DNA of 64,000 bases. Source: Fragum whitleyi. Its lineage: Eukaryota > Mollusca > Bivalvia > Cardiida > Cardiidae. Positions 11,424-21,726 of this stretch are shown here, in pieces. The first letter of the stretch is position 1; each line of letters starts with the position of its first letter. Under the pieces are notes generated by a model. The model was not told the origin of the DNA and did not search any database. It saw nothing but the letters and a program-made list of their open reading frames with translations. The stretch is from positions 40,717,419-40,781,418 of the forward strand of contig OX411544.1 of the NCBI GenBank assembly GCA_948146395.1, read 5' to 3'. The translations under genes and the position numbers were made by a program.

Positions 11424-11723
11424 CAAGTCGTTTGTGTTGAAAGAACTCGAAGAATTATCAGAATTAGGACCAGGGTTCGGTTGAATGTCACCGGAAGTTT
11501 TAAGTACATGTGAAAGAACAACGAGAATGTAGGTAATATTACCGATAAATACGCCAGTGACTATGTATAATGCCAGTTCAAAGTTCTTTAATTGTTTGTT
11601 ATTGAAGGAAACTTTTTTCTTCCTCAAACTCAGTTTGACGAACATAATTTGTGCATTTTCAATGCTCAACAAAACGGAGAAGACATGTATAACGTTCATG
11701 AGTACTGCCATAAGCATAACCAT
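11424..11723 (-). pseudogene. LINE N-terminal hydrophobic segment with 2A-like peptide
   Basis: This has 100 codons from ATG 11723 to TAA. It has two hydrophobic stretches (about residues 1-20 and 51-74, including LYIVTGVFIGNITYILVVLS) separated by a basic patch, then SGDIQPNPGP at residues 77-86. After the 2A-like site it is Ser/Asn-rich and runs in frame into the endonuclease. The layout matches 2A-like sequences known at the N-terminus of APE-type LINE proteins. Confidence 0.75.
11466..11492 (-). other. 2A-like ribosome-skipping motif GDIQPNPGP
   Basis: The canonical motif is D-(V/I)-E-x-N-P-G-P, with separation between the final Gly and Pro. Here D, I, N, P, G and P are kept but the Glu is Gln. 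It lies between the hydrophobic leader and the endonuclease of the LINE. Confidence 0.75.
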
Positions 11724-12879
11724 TGTGATACTTATTCTAAACCTGAATCTCGGGGTGTAAGTCGGCTTGACACTATACGGATTCGTGACTATTTTAAGTA
11801 ACGGTGTTCAAAAAGTACATGAACAAGGCCAAGCACGACATACGCCCGAAAAACAGATAAAAAAAGCAAAATGTAAGATCTGCACATACGCGTTTCACTA
11901 CAAAAAGTTGTCCCCCTTCACCACCACCACCACCGAGACATGGTAATAAATAAATGATATAACAAGGTTGTAATAATAAAGACAGCAAAGTTATGAAGAA
12001 ACAATAGCTATAAAGCATTTCAATATGATGAAAGCGTCATTTAACAATGTCTTGGGTTGTGAGTATATCTATATCCATACAATAACACTTGGATATGTTG
12101 TTCAGGAAGATATTTCGAATCAAAATTAAATTAATGATCGAAATTGGTCTTCACAAAACAGCAATTGTACGGGATTCAACCATGTTGTTCGACCCTTGAG
12201 TAAATACAATAAATTCTTGCGATGCTTTCACAGCTTATCTAACGGTTTAAAACGTTTAATTAAAACTAAAACATTTTTGTAGGGCGAAATCATAATCACG
12301 AGCACAGTGCGATATTTTTGGTTGCGACGAGATAATGGAAGCCGTTAGGTCATCGCTAGCTTAACGAAACTAGCCTTAAGGTATGTTTTATAGTTGCTAA
12401 GGCCGCTGTAAGATATCGCATCCTGAAAATTTCTAATTGATTTTTTTGACATCGTACGATTTTATCTTCTACGGCATTTGTATCTGTGTCTGCATTTGTC
12501 CAAGGTCTCCATAACGTGATTATCGGACGATGGAACCCCGCACGGAGACCATGAGCATCATACTATGCGGCGATCGCATGTTCTCCGAGCAAAATATGAT
12601 AAAGTAACATTGCGACGACATTCGATGCCTTTACGAATTGTCTTCGACTCCCCTACGGCTTTGCGAATTTTTTTAAAGTTTGGGTAGGCCTATTACCTTT
12701 TTTTTTTATACGAGTTATAAGTTAGAGTTTCGGCACCTTTAAAATAGGAAGAATATCGCACAGACATCGTAGGCACGGGCATAGCTCGACTTAGGGGTCA
12801 CAGCGAGTTTTCGAGCGTCTTACGGTCTTCTTAAAACAAATGTAAACTACCAGGCTTAACATTATATTATCCATGATTA
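11724..12879. other. Unassigned sequence upstream of the LINE
   Basis: It may include LINE 5' UTR. A CACCACCACCACC run lies at 11921-11934. From about 12290 to 12840 there is GC-richer sequence with inverted words (GGTCTCCATAACG and CGGAGACCATGAG) that looks like an old mobile element. No coding signal was recognised. Confidence 0.3.
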
Positions 12880-13215
12880 ATGCCCTGGCAGGGCGGAGCC
12901 TAAGTAACGGGTCGTTGCACTTAAGGTTAAGGGAAATCAGCTTTTATTTAAAATAACTCGAGGCCTTAAATCGTAGATTGGTAACCAAATCCTCGTAACT
13001 TCAGCTTAATCAAGCTGAAGTTACGAGGCCTTGGTAACCAAACGATGAAATGTGTTCACTCTCTCAAAGCACGCGAATCCTTTAGGTTTTAGGATACAGT
13101 TATTTGCACGCGTTAACGATGATTACTGACTAAACTTTGAAAGAACCAAAAGTATTTAAAAGTAAACTCGCCAATTTACGTCACGGTTAAGCCCCGCCCT
13201 GCCAGTTCATTAATT
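12880..13215. mobile_element. 335-bp MITE, ends CTGGCAGGGCGG
   Basis: The ends CCTGGCAGGGCGGAGCC and GCCCCGCCCTGCCAG are inverted. A central hairpin is formed by CCTCGTAACTTCAGCTT and its inverse at about 12991-13029. A second copy lacking the left end lies at 39235-39565. Confidence 0.75.
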
Positions 13216-13429
13216 ACGCAGAATACTTTTGTTGATTTCTAGTGGGTTTTTCCTACTGTTTTAATAAGTGTCAACATGACATTATTGAAAAACGTTAACA
13301 TTAACCGACAAAGTTCCAGAGGACACTACATGTATATTACACATGTAATGAGATATTAAAAGCTTGTTATCCTTATGATATGTGTTGCTTTCGCTTCCAA
13401 TAAAAATGAATAGTTTATGTTTTAACATT

Positions 13430-13640
13430 TTATCTTATAACTATACAAATATCCGTGTGATAACATTCCGTATGATATTTTTTATGATAATACATAGTCA
13501 ATTTTAGAACAATAATATAATGAGGTTTCTTTTAGAAACATCTACGAAAACAAGGCAAATAGAGGTTATAAGATAAATATAATACGTACTTAGTGTATTG
13601 TATGAAAAAAATATCTAACTCGGTTGTGAGAATTGATCGC
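13430..13640. mobile_element. Family B element, right hairpin truncated
   Basis: It starts TTATCTTATAACTATAC, carries the inverse GTTATAAGATAA at about 13567-13578 and one arm of the second hairpin up to GTTGTGAGAATTGAT. There it is replaced by another palindrome. Confidence 0.75.
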
Positions 13641-13725
13641 ATAGATCGCATAGTGAAGGCTCTGGTCAGACTGTGCGGATGCACAGACTGGTCAGAGTCT
13701 TTGCTATGTATAATTTGAAATCGTT
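13640..13725. repeat. Palindromic module (family C)
   Basis: CTCTGGTCAGACTGTGCGGA meets its near inverse TGCACAGACTGGTCAGAGTC. Related modules lie at 41598-41668, 54470-54545 and 56420-56490. Confidence 0.65.
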
Positions 13726-13784
13726 GGAAATCTCACGCACAGGCTCATGTATTAAAAAAAATAATAACAAAATTATTTATTTAC

Positions 13785-13897
13785 CTGTGGCAGGATTGCA
13801 GGATTATGATGAACCCAAGCTTGTAGACTTCCATCAGCAAGGTCCTTAATCGCCATTCCTTCAAACTCTGTGTCCATTATGACGTTTCCCCTCCCAC
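13785..13897 (-). CDS. RSPH4A-like exon after the acidic tail
   Basis: The acceptor TTTAAG is before 13897 and the donor GTAAAT follows 13785. It encodes GRGNVIMDTEFEGMAIKDLA then DGSLQAWVHHNPAILPQ. The family has 'n..feG....dl...s.WVHH.q.ILpQ' here. It joins the previous exon in phase 1 and ends in phase 0. Confidence 0.88.
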
Positions 13898-14744
13898 CTT
13901 AAATTCAACTCATTTAATTCAACTAAACCATTTACTCTTGTTGAGTGCTTTAGTTTTTGGGTCTTAGGTTATTGGGAAATATATATATTGACATGACGTA
14001 AATGTGGATTTTACGTACTAAGTTGATAGCTGCGTGTAACAACATGAATTAAGTTTCTTTTTGTTTTATTGGATTACTCTTATTCCGCGTAAACATTAAA
14101 CACTAAAATGCATTGCATCCTTCGGAAAAGAGCGAAGTTATGAAATGACGCAAATCAAATGGATTGCGCATGGACAAATCGAATTCGGTGTGCATGTCTG
14201 AGAGGTTATGAAATTGCGTTTAGCTTCTGCGACTATCGTTTTTATTATCATACGGTTCATTGAAAATAAATATTGACATAATATAACCCAATTTCGTTTT
14301 ACAGATCTTGTTAAACGACAATAGGAAGGCAGCCGAACGTCATGCCGTTACGTTAAAAATGGAATGCTTTCATTATCCCAACTGATTGCGATTGGTAAAA
14401 ACATCACTTCGGATTATTCAAGTATTATTTTTTATCGTTGAAAACCTAGTGAAAAGAACCTACCTGTAAACAAGTTACATGTAAATTAACGCCACTTTGC
14501 CGTCAATCGAACGTTAGTGATCGCTTAACCAGAAAAGCGCACTATCTCAATTTCTGAGGTTAAAAAGAAACAGAAGAAACTTTTGTTCCTTCCTGATTAA
14601 CAAAATTCTGCAAAATTATCTCTGATAAAGCAATTGTTGCATTTTTGTGAGTGAAGTGTAAAGATGATGATGAAGAGTCACCAGAAAGATCCCATACTCT
14701 AACCAACCCTTTTTTTTATTGAAACAAGATACCCGAAGATGATG

Positions 14745-14864
<120 letters not shown>

Positions 14865-15478
14865 CTACCACAATAGCAAACTTAGCTTTTTATAATCATT
14901 TTGCGCCCTTTGCGCCGCAGTACTTTTCGGCACAGCATAGGTTAACCAATGTACAATTATCCTGTATTCAAATATCTATAAGAAGAAAATAGCAAAATGA
15001 AATGATATAGGTAGATTTTGCGCGGTGAGCCGTGAAATCAACTATTTACTGTTAGATTCTCGTGCCATTTGTTCGAAATAGATAAAACAGGTTTAAAAAG
15101 CTCATTAAGAAAGTTTAAAATTTACCTTGTAAACCAACGTTATTGCTTGTCTTAAAACGCAAGGTTCACTCAAACATGTATTTTCCTAATTGCAGTGAAG
15201 GGGTCAGGTTAAATTCCTATCATTTGCTTTTTAATCATACCCGATTTACCTATGATAATGGACTCAGCGCCTACGTCAGAGCTCAGTTTTGAAAATACAC
15301 ATATACATGGTAACAAGGTTATTGTTTTTAACGAGCATGTTACATTTTTATAACAATCCTTTCCATCGTAGACGGTGCAAACAGTTTTCCAATTATACCC
15401 CGCTTTTCACGCATTGGGAAAACTGTATGTATTGTTGGGTGATCCTGAAAGCAGGACTGTTTTAATGATTTAACTTAC

Positions 15479-15632
15479 CGGCTTCCTCGCCTAGTGCTTC
15501 TTCCTCTTCCTCACCTTCGTCATCGAACCGGAAATAACCCAGAGGTGACACATGCGTAGAAGCGCTTATCCGGGCAATTTGAGCACGTAAATAGTTCCGT
15601 TCAACTCCTGGAAACGGCGGGTAAGACACAAC
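15479..15632 (-). CDS. RSPH4A-like central exon
   Basis: The acceptor CATCAACAG is before 15632 and the donor GTAAGT follows 15479. It encodes [40 protein letters not shown] and [11 protein letters not shown]. The YPPFPG...[11 protein letters not shown]...T.vsP.G block is among the most conserved parts of RSPH4A/6A, and the acidic tail follows it in the family too. It ends in phase 1. Confidence 0.93.
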
Positions 15633-15760
15633 CTGTTGATGACCTTAAGACTTAAAACATTGAATGAAAATGAAACTTTACCTTTTAAAGTTCGAAAAGC
15701 ATTCGTCGTCCAACATAATGCTGGTTCTTTTGTAATCTATTTTTTTATTTTTATTTCATT

Positions 15761-16075
15761 TTATCTTATAACTATACAAATATCTGTGTGATAACATCCC
15801 GTATGATATTTTTATGATATCACATAGTTATTTTTAGAACAATGTTATAATGCGGTTATTTTTAGAAACTTGCATTTTACTTAGAAATATCGAAGAAAAC
15901 AAGGCAAATAGGGGTTAAAAGATTAATATAATACATACTTAGTGTATTGTATGAAAAAATATTAAACTCGGTTGTGAGAACTGATAATTGTCTCGGCAGA
16001 GCCTCGACAATTTTCAATTCTCCCAACCTCGTTAGACATTTTTTTTCAAATATTGCACTAAGTAGGTATTATATA
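15761..16075. mobile_element. Family B element, full length
   Basis: Two adjacent hairpin modules are present. The first has ends TTATCTTATAACTATAC and a later inverse near 15914. The second has arms starting ATACATACTTAGTGTATTG that meet at GTCTCGGCAGAGCCTCGAC. Confidence 0.8.
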
Positions 16076-16547
16076 TATACATGTAGTTGTTTTATTTTGT
16101 TCAATTATATCTAATGCACAGCTCTACAAATTAACAAGCACCTATCAGGTCTAAATTGATAAGTGTTTTTGCTACATTTAATATAATGTTGTTAATCAAA
16201 TATTTAAAAATACCGCCTATTATCACGAGAAACCATCAATTTTGTTTCTTAATTGCACCCCTTGTCCCATTTTTCACAGCCTTACAGCAGTTTTGCGCAA
16301 AAATTAATGTAAAGCATAGTTCTTTAAATGATTATCAAATGATAGCAACATAATCAAAAGTAATTTTACATGCGCTACTTGTATCTGTGCGGGGGTCACG
16401 TGTGGAAGACGGGTCCAAGTCAATCCCGCTGAAATTAAATGGAAGAAGAACATAGGTGAGTGGCGAGTGATCCATAATGCAAATTATTAAAATTCGTTGG
16501 ATCACTACGGAGCCCGGTAGGTGACATAATATACACATTTTTAATCC

Positions 16548-16765
16548 GTTTTAACGAAATACGATTTCGATAAAACGAATTGGTATTTCGTTAAAACGAA
16601 TTAGTATTTTGTTTTATCGAATTACTTTATCGATAAGACGGAATTCTATTTCGTTTTGACGAATTACCATTTCGTTAAAACGAATTAATATTTCGTTTTA
16701 ACGAATTTATATTTCGTTTTATCTAAATACTATTTCGTTTTTACGAAATATAATTCGTCGACGAC
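16548..16765. repeat. Tandem repeat of a palindromic 20-24-mer
   Basis: About ten units of the type ATTTCGTTTTAACGAATTA occur in alternating orientation. GGATCACTACGGAGCCCGGT just upstream (about 16499-16518) probably belongs to the same element. Confidence 0.75.
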
Positions 16766-17289
16766 ATTTTCAAAAGAGGATTCATTTCTATTTCGCACTT
16801 GCATAATGTGCGTAATGTTTGTTACGCCCTTGTCTACATTGTTCAGTGGTTATCATTCTGTACGACTGGCCCCAACGATATTATTCAAACTGATTTTGAT
16901 CTCAAAAATATGGTTCAACTTGGAAAATAATAAGTGTACATTTAAATCGATCCAAATATGAAGTGTCTGCAATTTACCACAAAATATAAGAACACACTGT
17001 TATAAAATTATCTTAACCCGATTGATTAATGACATTATACATGTAATTGATAATACAATCAAATGTATTTTTGATTACGCTTATCAATAATATCATCAAT
17101 CAAATAATTTTTATATACAATGAATTAAGTTTTTAGCTTACGTTCATGTGTGACGAAATAGACTTTTCTGTTAAGATATTGATATACTCCTTTTACTGAA
17201 ATATGCATACAAGTTCTATAGATTCTTCAATAACCTATAAGCCGCTTACACTTTGTATTATGTCAGTGAAATCGTGATTTTTCTCAATC
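16766..17289. other. No gene seen
   Basis: AT-rich sequence between two repeats. The missing middle exons of the radial spoke protein were looked for on the minus strand here and not found. Confidence 0.3.
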
Positions 17290-18060
17290 CATATTTATTC
17301 TAGTTCTATATTTTTCAATGGATTTGGGCGTTTTTGAATGGTTTGAGTGAGTGTTTGGAATGAATGCATGGAGCGCTGAGTAAGCGATTTTGAATGGTTT
17401 TAATTGAGGCGAATGTCAATTTCACGATGTAAATAACTGTACGCCCATTGGTTGGACAAAAAAGACTCGTGTCACGTTGACGTTCAAAAAAAGTCGCAGA
17501 AAATGGCGGAGCCGGATTTCGAACTCACGGTCCCAGGATTGATAGCCCAATGCGTTACCACTGAGCTACAGTAGAAAACATCGTGAAATTGACACTCATT
17601 CCGATCAAAATCATTCTTAATCCTTCACTCAGCGCTCGGATCATTCATTCCAATCAGTCGCTCAAATCGATAAATTTTACGTTCAGAAATTATTAGAAAA
17701 CAATTCTACAAAACTTTCAATAATAAATTCAAATCGATCTATCTATTCTTCAATTAAGATTTTTGTATTTTAAAAAAAAACAATTGACCAAATTTACTAA
17801 ATTTTGAACCATAAAAGGTAAATTTTGAAACAAGAATCTTTGAACCTTGTTACCATGGTAACCATGCTTGTTTATAAATGAATAAGCATCAATATTTCGA
17901 TTGTGGGTTGTTCTTAACTCATCCTGAAATATTGAGAAAATCCATGACTGTACGCAGCCATCCCATTTACATACAGTTGACAACATGGTGTAATAGACAA
18001 GTTGAATGATTTTAGAATGATTACGAAATGATACTAAACGAGTGTCCAAATCGAACGAAA
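17290..18060. mobile_element. Two Tc1-like foldback MITE pieces around a tRNA-like remnant
   Basis: The left piece (to about 17447) ends GTCAATTTCACGATG...AACTGTA. The right piece (from about 17570) starts ACAGTAGAAAACATCGTGAAATTGAC. Confidence 0.65.
17505..17572 (-). other. tRNA-like sequence (Asp-like), probably a SINE head or tRNA pseudogene
   Basis: On the minus strand TAGCTCAGTGGTAACGC is an A box and GAGTTCGAAATCC a B box, with TGGGCTATCAATCC in the anticodon arm. The anticodon would read ATC. The 5' end does not pair with the 3' GGCTCCGCC, so a working tRNA is unlikely. Confidence 0.6.
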
Positions 18061-18376
18061 TTATTTTTGACGAAGTTAGAGATATTTATATACCTCCCTT
18101 TGAAAGATATACGTGCTTTTCTATCTTCGCGGTCAAATTAGGCGCTTTAAAATCCACACCTGCCAATAAATTTGTAGAATGTTTTGATCGTCGAGTTTGA
18201 TCTCGAGTGCCTGGGTAATCGCTATTCTTTTAGATTTCTGTGAAGCAAAGATGTTGTTCTGAAAGTGTTAATCAAACTTTCTTTTTCATTAAGACGAGCA
18301 TTTGACAGCTAGGGTTTCACGTCGTTTTCTCATTTGAACATTGCCTTCACAAAGTTTAAGTCTTACGTGAGCTACC

Positions 18377-19158
18377 CATTCGGAACATCACTCGGCCAAT
18401 CTCACGATCAACCTCGGATATACATAGACGGACTATTTTTAAAAAAATACGGGAAACCCTTGGAAAAAACTCGAAACTTTGAGTGAAAACATTCGCCAAC
18501 ACTACTCGTTTAAGTGACTGACGTGAAACAATCGTATCCTAATTTATCTTATAACTATACAAATATCTGTGTGATAACAACCCATATGATATTTTTTATG
18601 AAATCACATAGTTATTTTTAGAACAATAATATCATAGTTATTTTTAGAAACTTGCATTTCAGTTAGAAACATCGACGAAAACAAGACAAAAAGAGGTTAT
18701 AAGATAAATATAATACGTACTAAGTGTATTGTATGAAAAAAATATCTAACTCGGTTGTGAGAATTGATAATTGTCTCGGCATAGCCTCGACAATGATCAA
18801 TTCTCCCAACCTCGTTAGATATTTTTTTTTTCATACAAAACACTAAGTACGTATTATATATATAGAGTATCTTTAGATTCTTAAATAACGGCTGAAAAAA
18901 TCTTATTTTTTGAGAATGATTCGTCATTCTTAAAAATCAAGATTTTCAGCCATTATTTGCTGTAATAGATTTGTTTGTTTGAATGGGTTTAACACCGCTT
19001 TCAACAATTTTACTGTAATAGATATAAATCTACAGTGCTAGTTTGTCTTACACTGTTTCCGACTAACAAAAAGCACGATTTTGTTACATAGCCATCCGCC
19101 TTACATACATCCGAGGTCTGTTGCGGTTTACGGAAATTGCCGAGTGATGTTCCGAATG
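18377..19158. mobile_element. CATTCGG foldback element (family A) interrupted by a family B element
   Basis: Ends are CATTCGGAACATCACTCGGC and GCCGAGTGATGTTCCGAATG. They are flanked by GTGAGCTACC (18367-18376) and GTGTGCTACC (19159-19168), a 10-bp target duplication with one mismatch. Inside are the TTTGAGAATGATTCGTCATT central hairpin, a family B copy and a SINE-tail fragment near 18975-19010. Confidence 0.85.
18543..18864. mobile_element. Family B element nested in family A
   Basis: It starts TTTATCTTATAACTATAC and ends TAAGTACGTATTATATATA. The family A sequence continues on both sides as in intact copies (compare 27110-27150). Confidence 0.85.
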
Positions 19159-19163
19159 GTGTG

Positions 19164-19748
19164 CTACCTAATTGCGATGTTTCAATTGTACTCGAGAGCG
19201 CTTGCGATCGTATCTACTCACTTTTCGTTTTTGGTAATTGCATATTTGCGCTTTCTCACGTTCCAATTTAATAGAGGATATTAAATGAGTGGTCAGTGAA
19301 TACCGAATTTATTAAACAAGTCATCTATAAACAGATAAAAACTAGGCTTTGCCGAGTTTTTATGTTTTAGATGACGAGTTTAATATATTCGGTATTTTTT
19401 TTAGCACAAATTTAATACTCTATTTATAATATGACCCGAATTTTCGAGAAAATCACCAAAATTCTTGATATTCAATATTTCAATTTTCCGCGAAACTTAA
19501 CGCCGTTTAAAACTGACGTCACAATATATACATTACGACGTCATTTTCGCGGTCACGAAATAGCGTTGCTATTCGCTCTGAGCCCATATGCATTGTTATT
19601 TCACTTGTGTAATAACACCCGTGTAATATAAAAAATATTGAACCTACCTAATTGCGATGTTTCAAATGTACTCGAGAGCGCTTGCGATCGTATCGACTCA
19701 CTTTTCGTTTTTGGTAATTGCATACTTGCGCTTTCTCGCGTTCCAATT
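19164..19748. repeat. 108-bp direct repeat flanking 370 bp
   Basis: CTACCTAATTGCGATGTTTC and the following 90 bases occur at 19164-19275 and 19644-19748 with few differences. Between them are GAATACCGAATTTATTAAAC and its near inverse (19299-19400), then other sequence. Confidence 0.75.
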
Positions 19749-19912
19749 AAGGTAGTGGACCCGTAATAGTTCCGCAACATTTCGGACCCCATGCACTTTC
19801 ACAATGTTCACCGAGTTTCCTAATGAAAATCATTAGGAAACCTCGGTTAACACTGTTTAAGTTCATTACCTCTCAAATGTTGCAAAACTATAAAGGGTCC
19901 ACTACCTTTAAC
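19749..19912. mobile_element. MITE, ends AAGGTAGTGGACCC
   Basis: AAGGTAGTGGACCCGTAATAGTT and AACTATAAAGGGTCCACTACCTT are inverted, with TTAA on the outside at the left and TTTAA at the right. A 5' fragment of the same family lies at 29125-29260. Confidence 0.75.
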
Positions 19913-20084
19913 AACGATAATCGTGTCGGTTTAAGCGGACGTTCTAGTATCGATGTCTAAAAAATATACCAGAGATGAAAGTTCAGCGCCATTATATCTT
20001 TGCATCTGGTCTTCCATTTACTTGCTTGTTTTTTCAAGATAATGTTGGAAAAAAAAAATAAAGTCATGATTTTACATATGTTAC

Positions 20085-20274
20085 CTCCAGTAAATTCCAT
20101 TGTGCATTAGCGAGCGTCTCTGTATGTGTCTGTTGTACGTGGTTTCTGAGAGACAGTGATGGTATATGTATTCGCTCCATCTTTAGAAATCTACTTATAT
20201 GGTCAAATAGCGTCATTGTGTCTGCGTCTTTCTTGTCTAGTATTTCGGCGATCAGCTTCGACATGTGTTCGTAT
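20085..20274 (-). CDS. RSPH4A-like exon 2
   Basis: The acceptor CTTCCAG is before 20274 and the donor GTAACA follows 20085. After completing Leu it encodes YEHMSKLIAEILDKKDADTM, TLFDHISRFLKMERIHIPSL and on to NAQWNLLE. It matches the 'LYdHLs.vl.kiL.e.p.navd.fe.iS..vK' block of radial spoke head proteins. It ends in phase 0. Confidence 0.85.
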
Positions 20275-20859
20275 CTGGAAGGAGATTTTGAATCTTAAAA
20301 ACTACGCAAAAAATGGTTTAGAATCCTCAAAGTTTCCTTTTGCTTTATAGTTGGAAATTCCACCCCCTAAGAACTGTTACAACGGACAAATACCTCTGCA
20401 TATAAACATGTTAAGTATTCGCAATGAAAACAGTCGCGGTTTCTGTACTTACGGAAAACAAAAAAACGCTACGCCTTTCAAATAATATTTGATCTTTTAT
20501 CCGTCGAATGTAAAAAAAAGACAACAGTGTAGCTTATAAGGTCTGATACACCGCATAGTCATTTACTTTCATATTTTAGCCTGCAAATAACTAGAATTGT
20601 CAATATTAAAGGAAAATTAGAAGTAATATGTGTCATTTTCCAAAGTAAAGGCATTAAAAGCTTTTAGATTGCGTTTCATATTGAAAATTCATGCAATCTC
20701 AAACAATTATTCTAATTGAATAAATTGGGAATAGTTTTCCTCCCTATTATCACCACTAAAAATGAAAACAATCGAAAAATATAATATATTATATGTTACG
20801 GTGCATGACAGAGAGTGTTACAGTATAGTAACTACATCACTGATAGAGGTTACAGAATC

Positions 20860-21460
20860 TTATGGAAAACATTTCTTTTTGTTTATTTGAATGGGATTTA
20901 TTAGCTATTCTAGCTATGATTTCACGTCTGTCCTTATGTCTATCCGTCCGCCCGTCTGTTAAACTTATTTTCCCAAAAGAGCCCAATATCTCTATCCGAT
21001 TTACTTCAAACTTTCACATAATGATTATACCAATATCAGAATATTTTCGTTCGAAATTACTTCGAAAAACACCAAAGGAAAAGGTGCATTAAGGAAATTT
21101 AATTACAATATACTCGTTATAGCATTAAAGTCCAATTTGTTTCATGCTTTCACAGAATGATTGAATCAACACAGGGATTGGTCCTTTCGAAGATATGTCA
21201 GGTCCGTCAAGTACCACGAGAAAATTGACATTTTGGGAATTGATATAAAATAATCTCTGCTATCGCAATATAACCCATAGTTTTAATTTAATTTGCTACA
21301 AACTTTAAATAAAGATTGTACCAATGAAATCGTTGTTTCTTTTGAAAATGGATCAGGGAAGTGATGTATTAATGGAAAAGGGGCCTTATGATAATTGGTG
21401 AAATTATCCCAACCCTTGACATTTAACTGACCTTAGATAAATGGTTGTCCCTTAAGTACT
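20860..21460. repeat. Dispersed repeat fragment (CGTCTGTC-type)
   Basis: TTCACGTCTGTCCTTATGTC followed by repeated 'ACTTTCACATAATGATTATACCAAT'-like blocks resembles the interior of TCACCTGAG-type elements common in molluscs and the array at 62110. It is not coding. Confidence 0.5.
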
Positions 21461-21506
21461 TTCAAATAACACGTGACTATTTCTTATACAGCCATTGGCT
21501 TTACAC

Positions 21507-21726
21507 CCTGCAAAAAGTTCAAGAAATGATTCTTAAACGTTCTAGAGCAATTATTGTCAATTCAAGTTCTAGTTCTAGAACAAGTAATTGAGCTCAAATT
21601 TAAAAACTGGTTCAATATCTAGTACAAGAAGTTCAAAAAAAGTTCTAGAAATAGTTCGACTGTTCTTGAATTGCCAATTAACGTTCTAGAACGTATAAGA
21701 ACCAGTTCTTGAACTTTTTCGCAGGG
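21507..21726. mobile_element. 220-bp MITE, ends CCCTGCAAAAAGTTCAAGAA
   Basis: The left CCCTGCAAAAAGTTCAAGAA and right TTCTTGAACTTTTTCGCAGG are inverted. The interior is rich in GTTCTAGAAC words. Confidence 0.8.

Larger units (their letters stand above)
8263..11723 (-). mobile_element. APE-type LINE (jockey/CR1-like superfamily), inactive
   Basis: This minus-strand element lies inside a presumed intron of the radial spoke locus. In order it holds a hydrophobic N-terminal part ending in a 2A-like peptide, an apurinic-type endonuclease, a reverse transcriptase and a C-terminal Cys-His segment with the TAA stop at 8263-8265. Four lesions are visible: TAA at 11421-11423, a frameshift near 10800, a frameshift near 8745 and TGA at 8467-8469 where a Cys codon is expected (PLCR-stop-GKIESTKHFFLECRFY). 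The two stops are in frame with their downstream parts, so the damage is recent point decay. No 5' ORF1 was identified. The 5' limit and target duplications were not found, so the true ends may lie further out. Confidence 0.9.

Noticed and set aside
11794..12018. Hydrophobic 74-codon minus-strand frame upstream of the LINE
   Set aside because: The glycine run comes from a CACCACCACC microsatellite. It is more likely LINE 5' UTR or flank than an ORF1.
15690..15740. Candidate missing radial spoke exon on the minus strand between AG and GGTAAAG
   Set aside because: None of the three frames resembles the residues expected before YPPFPG, and two contain stops.
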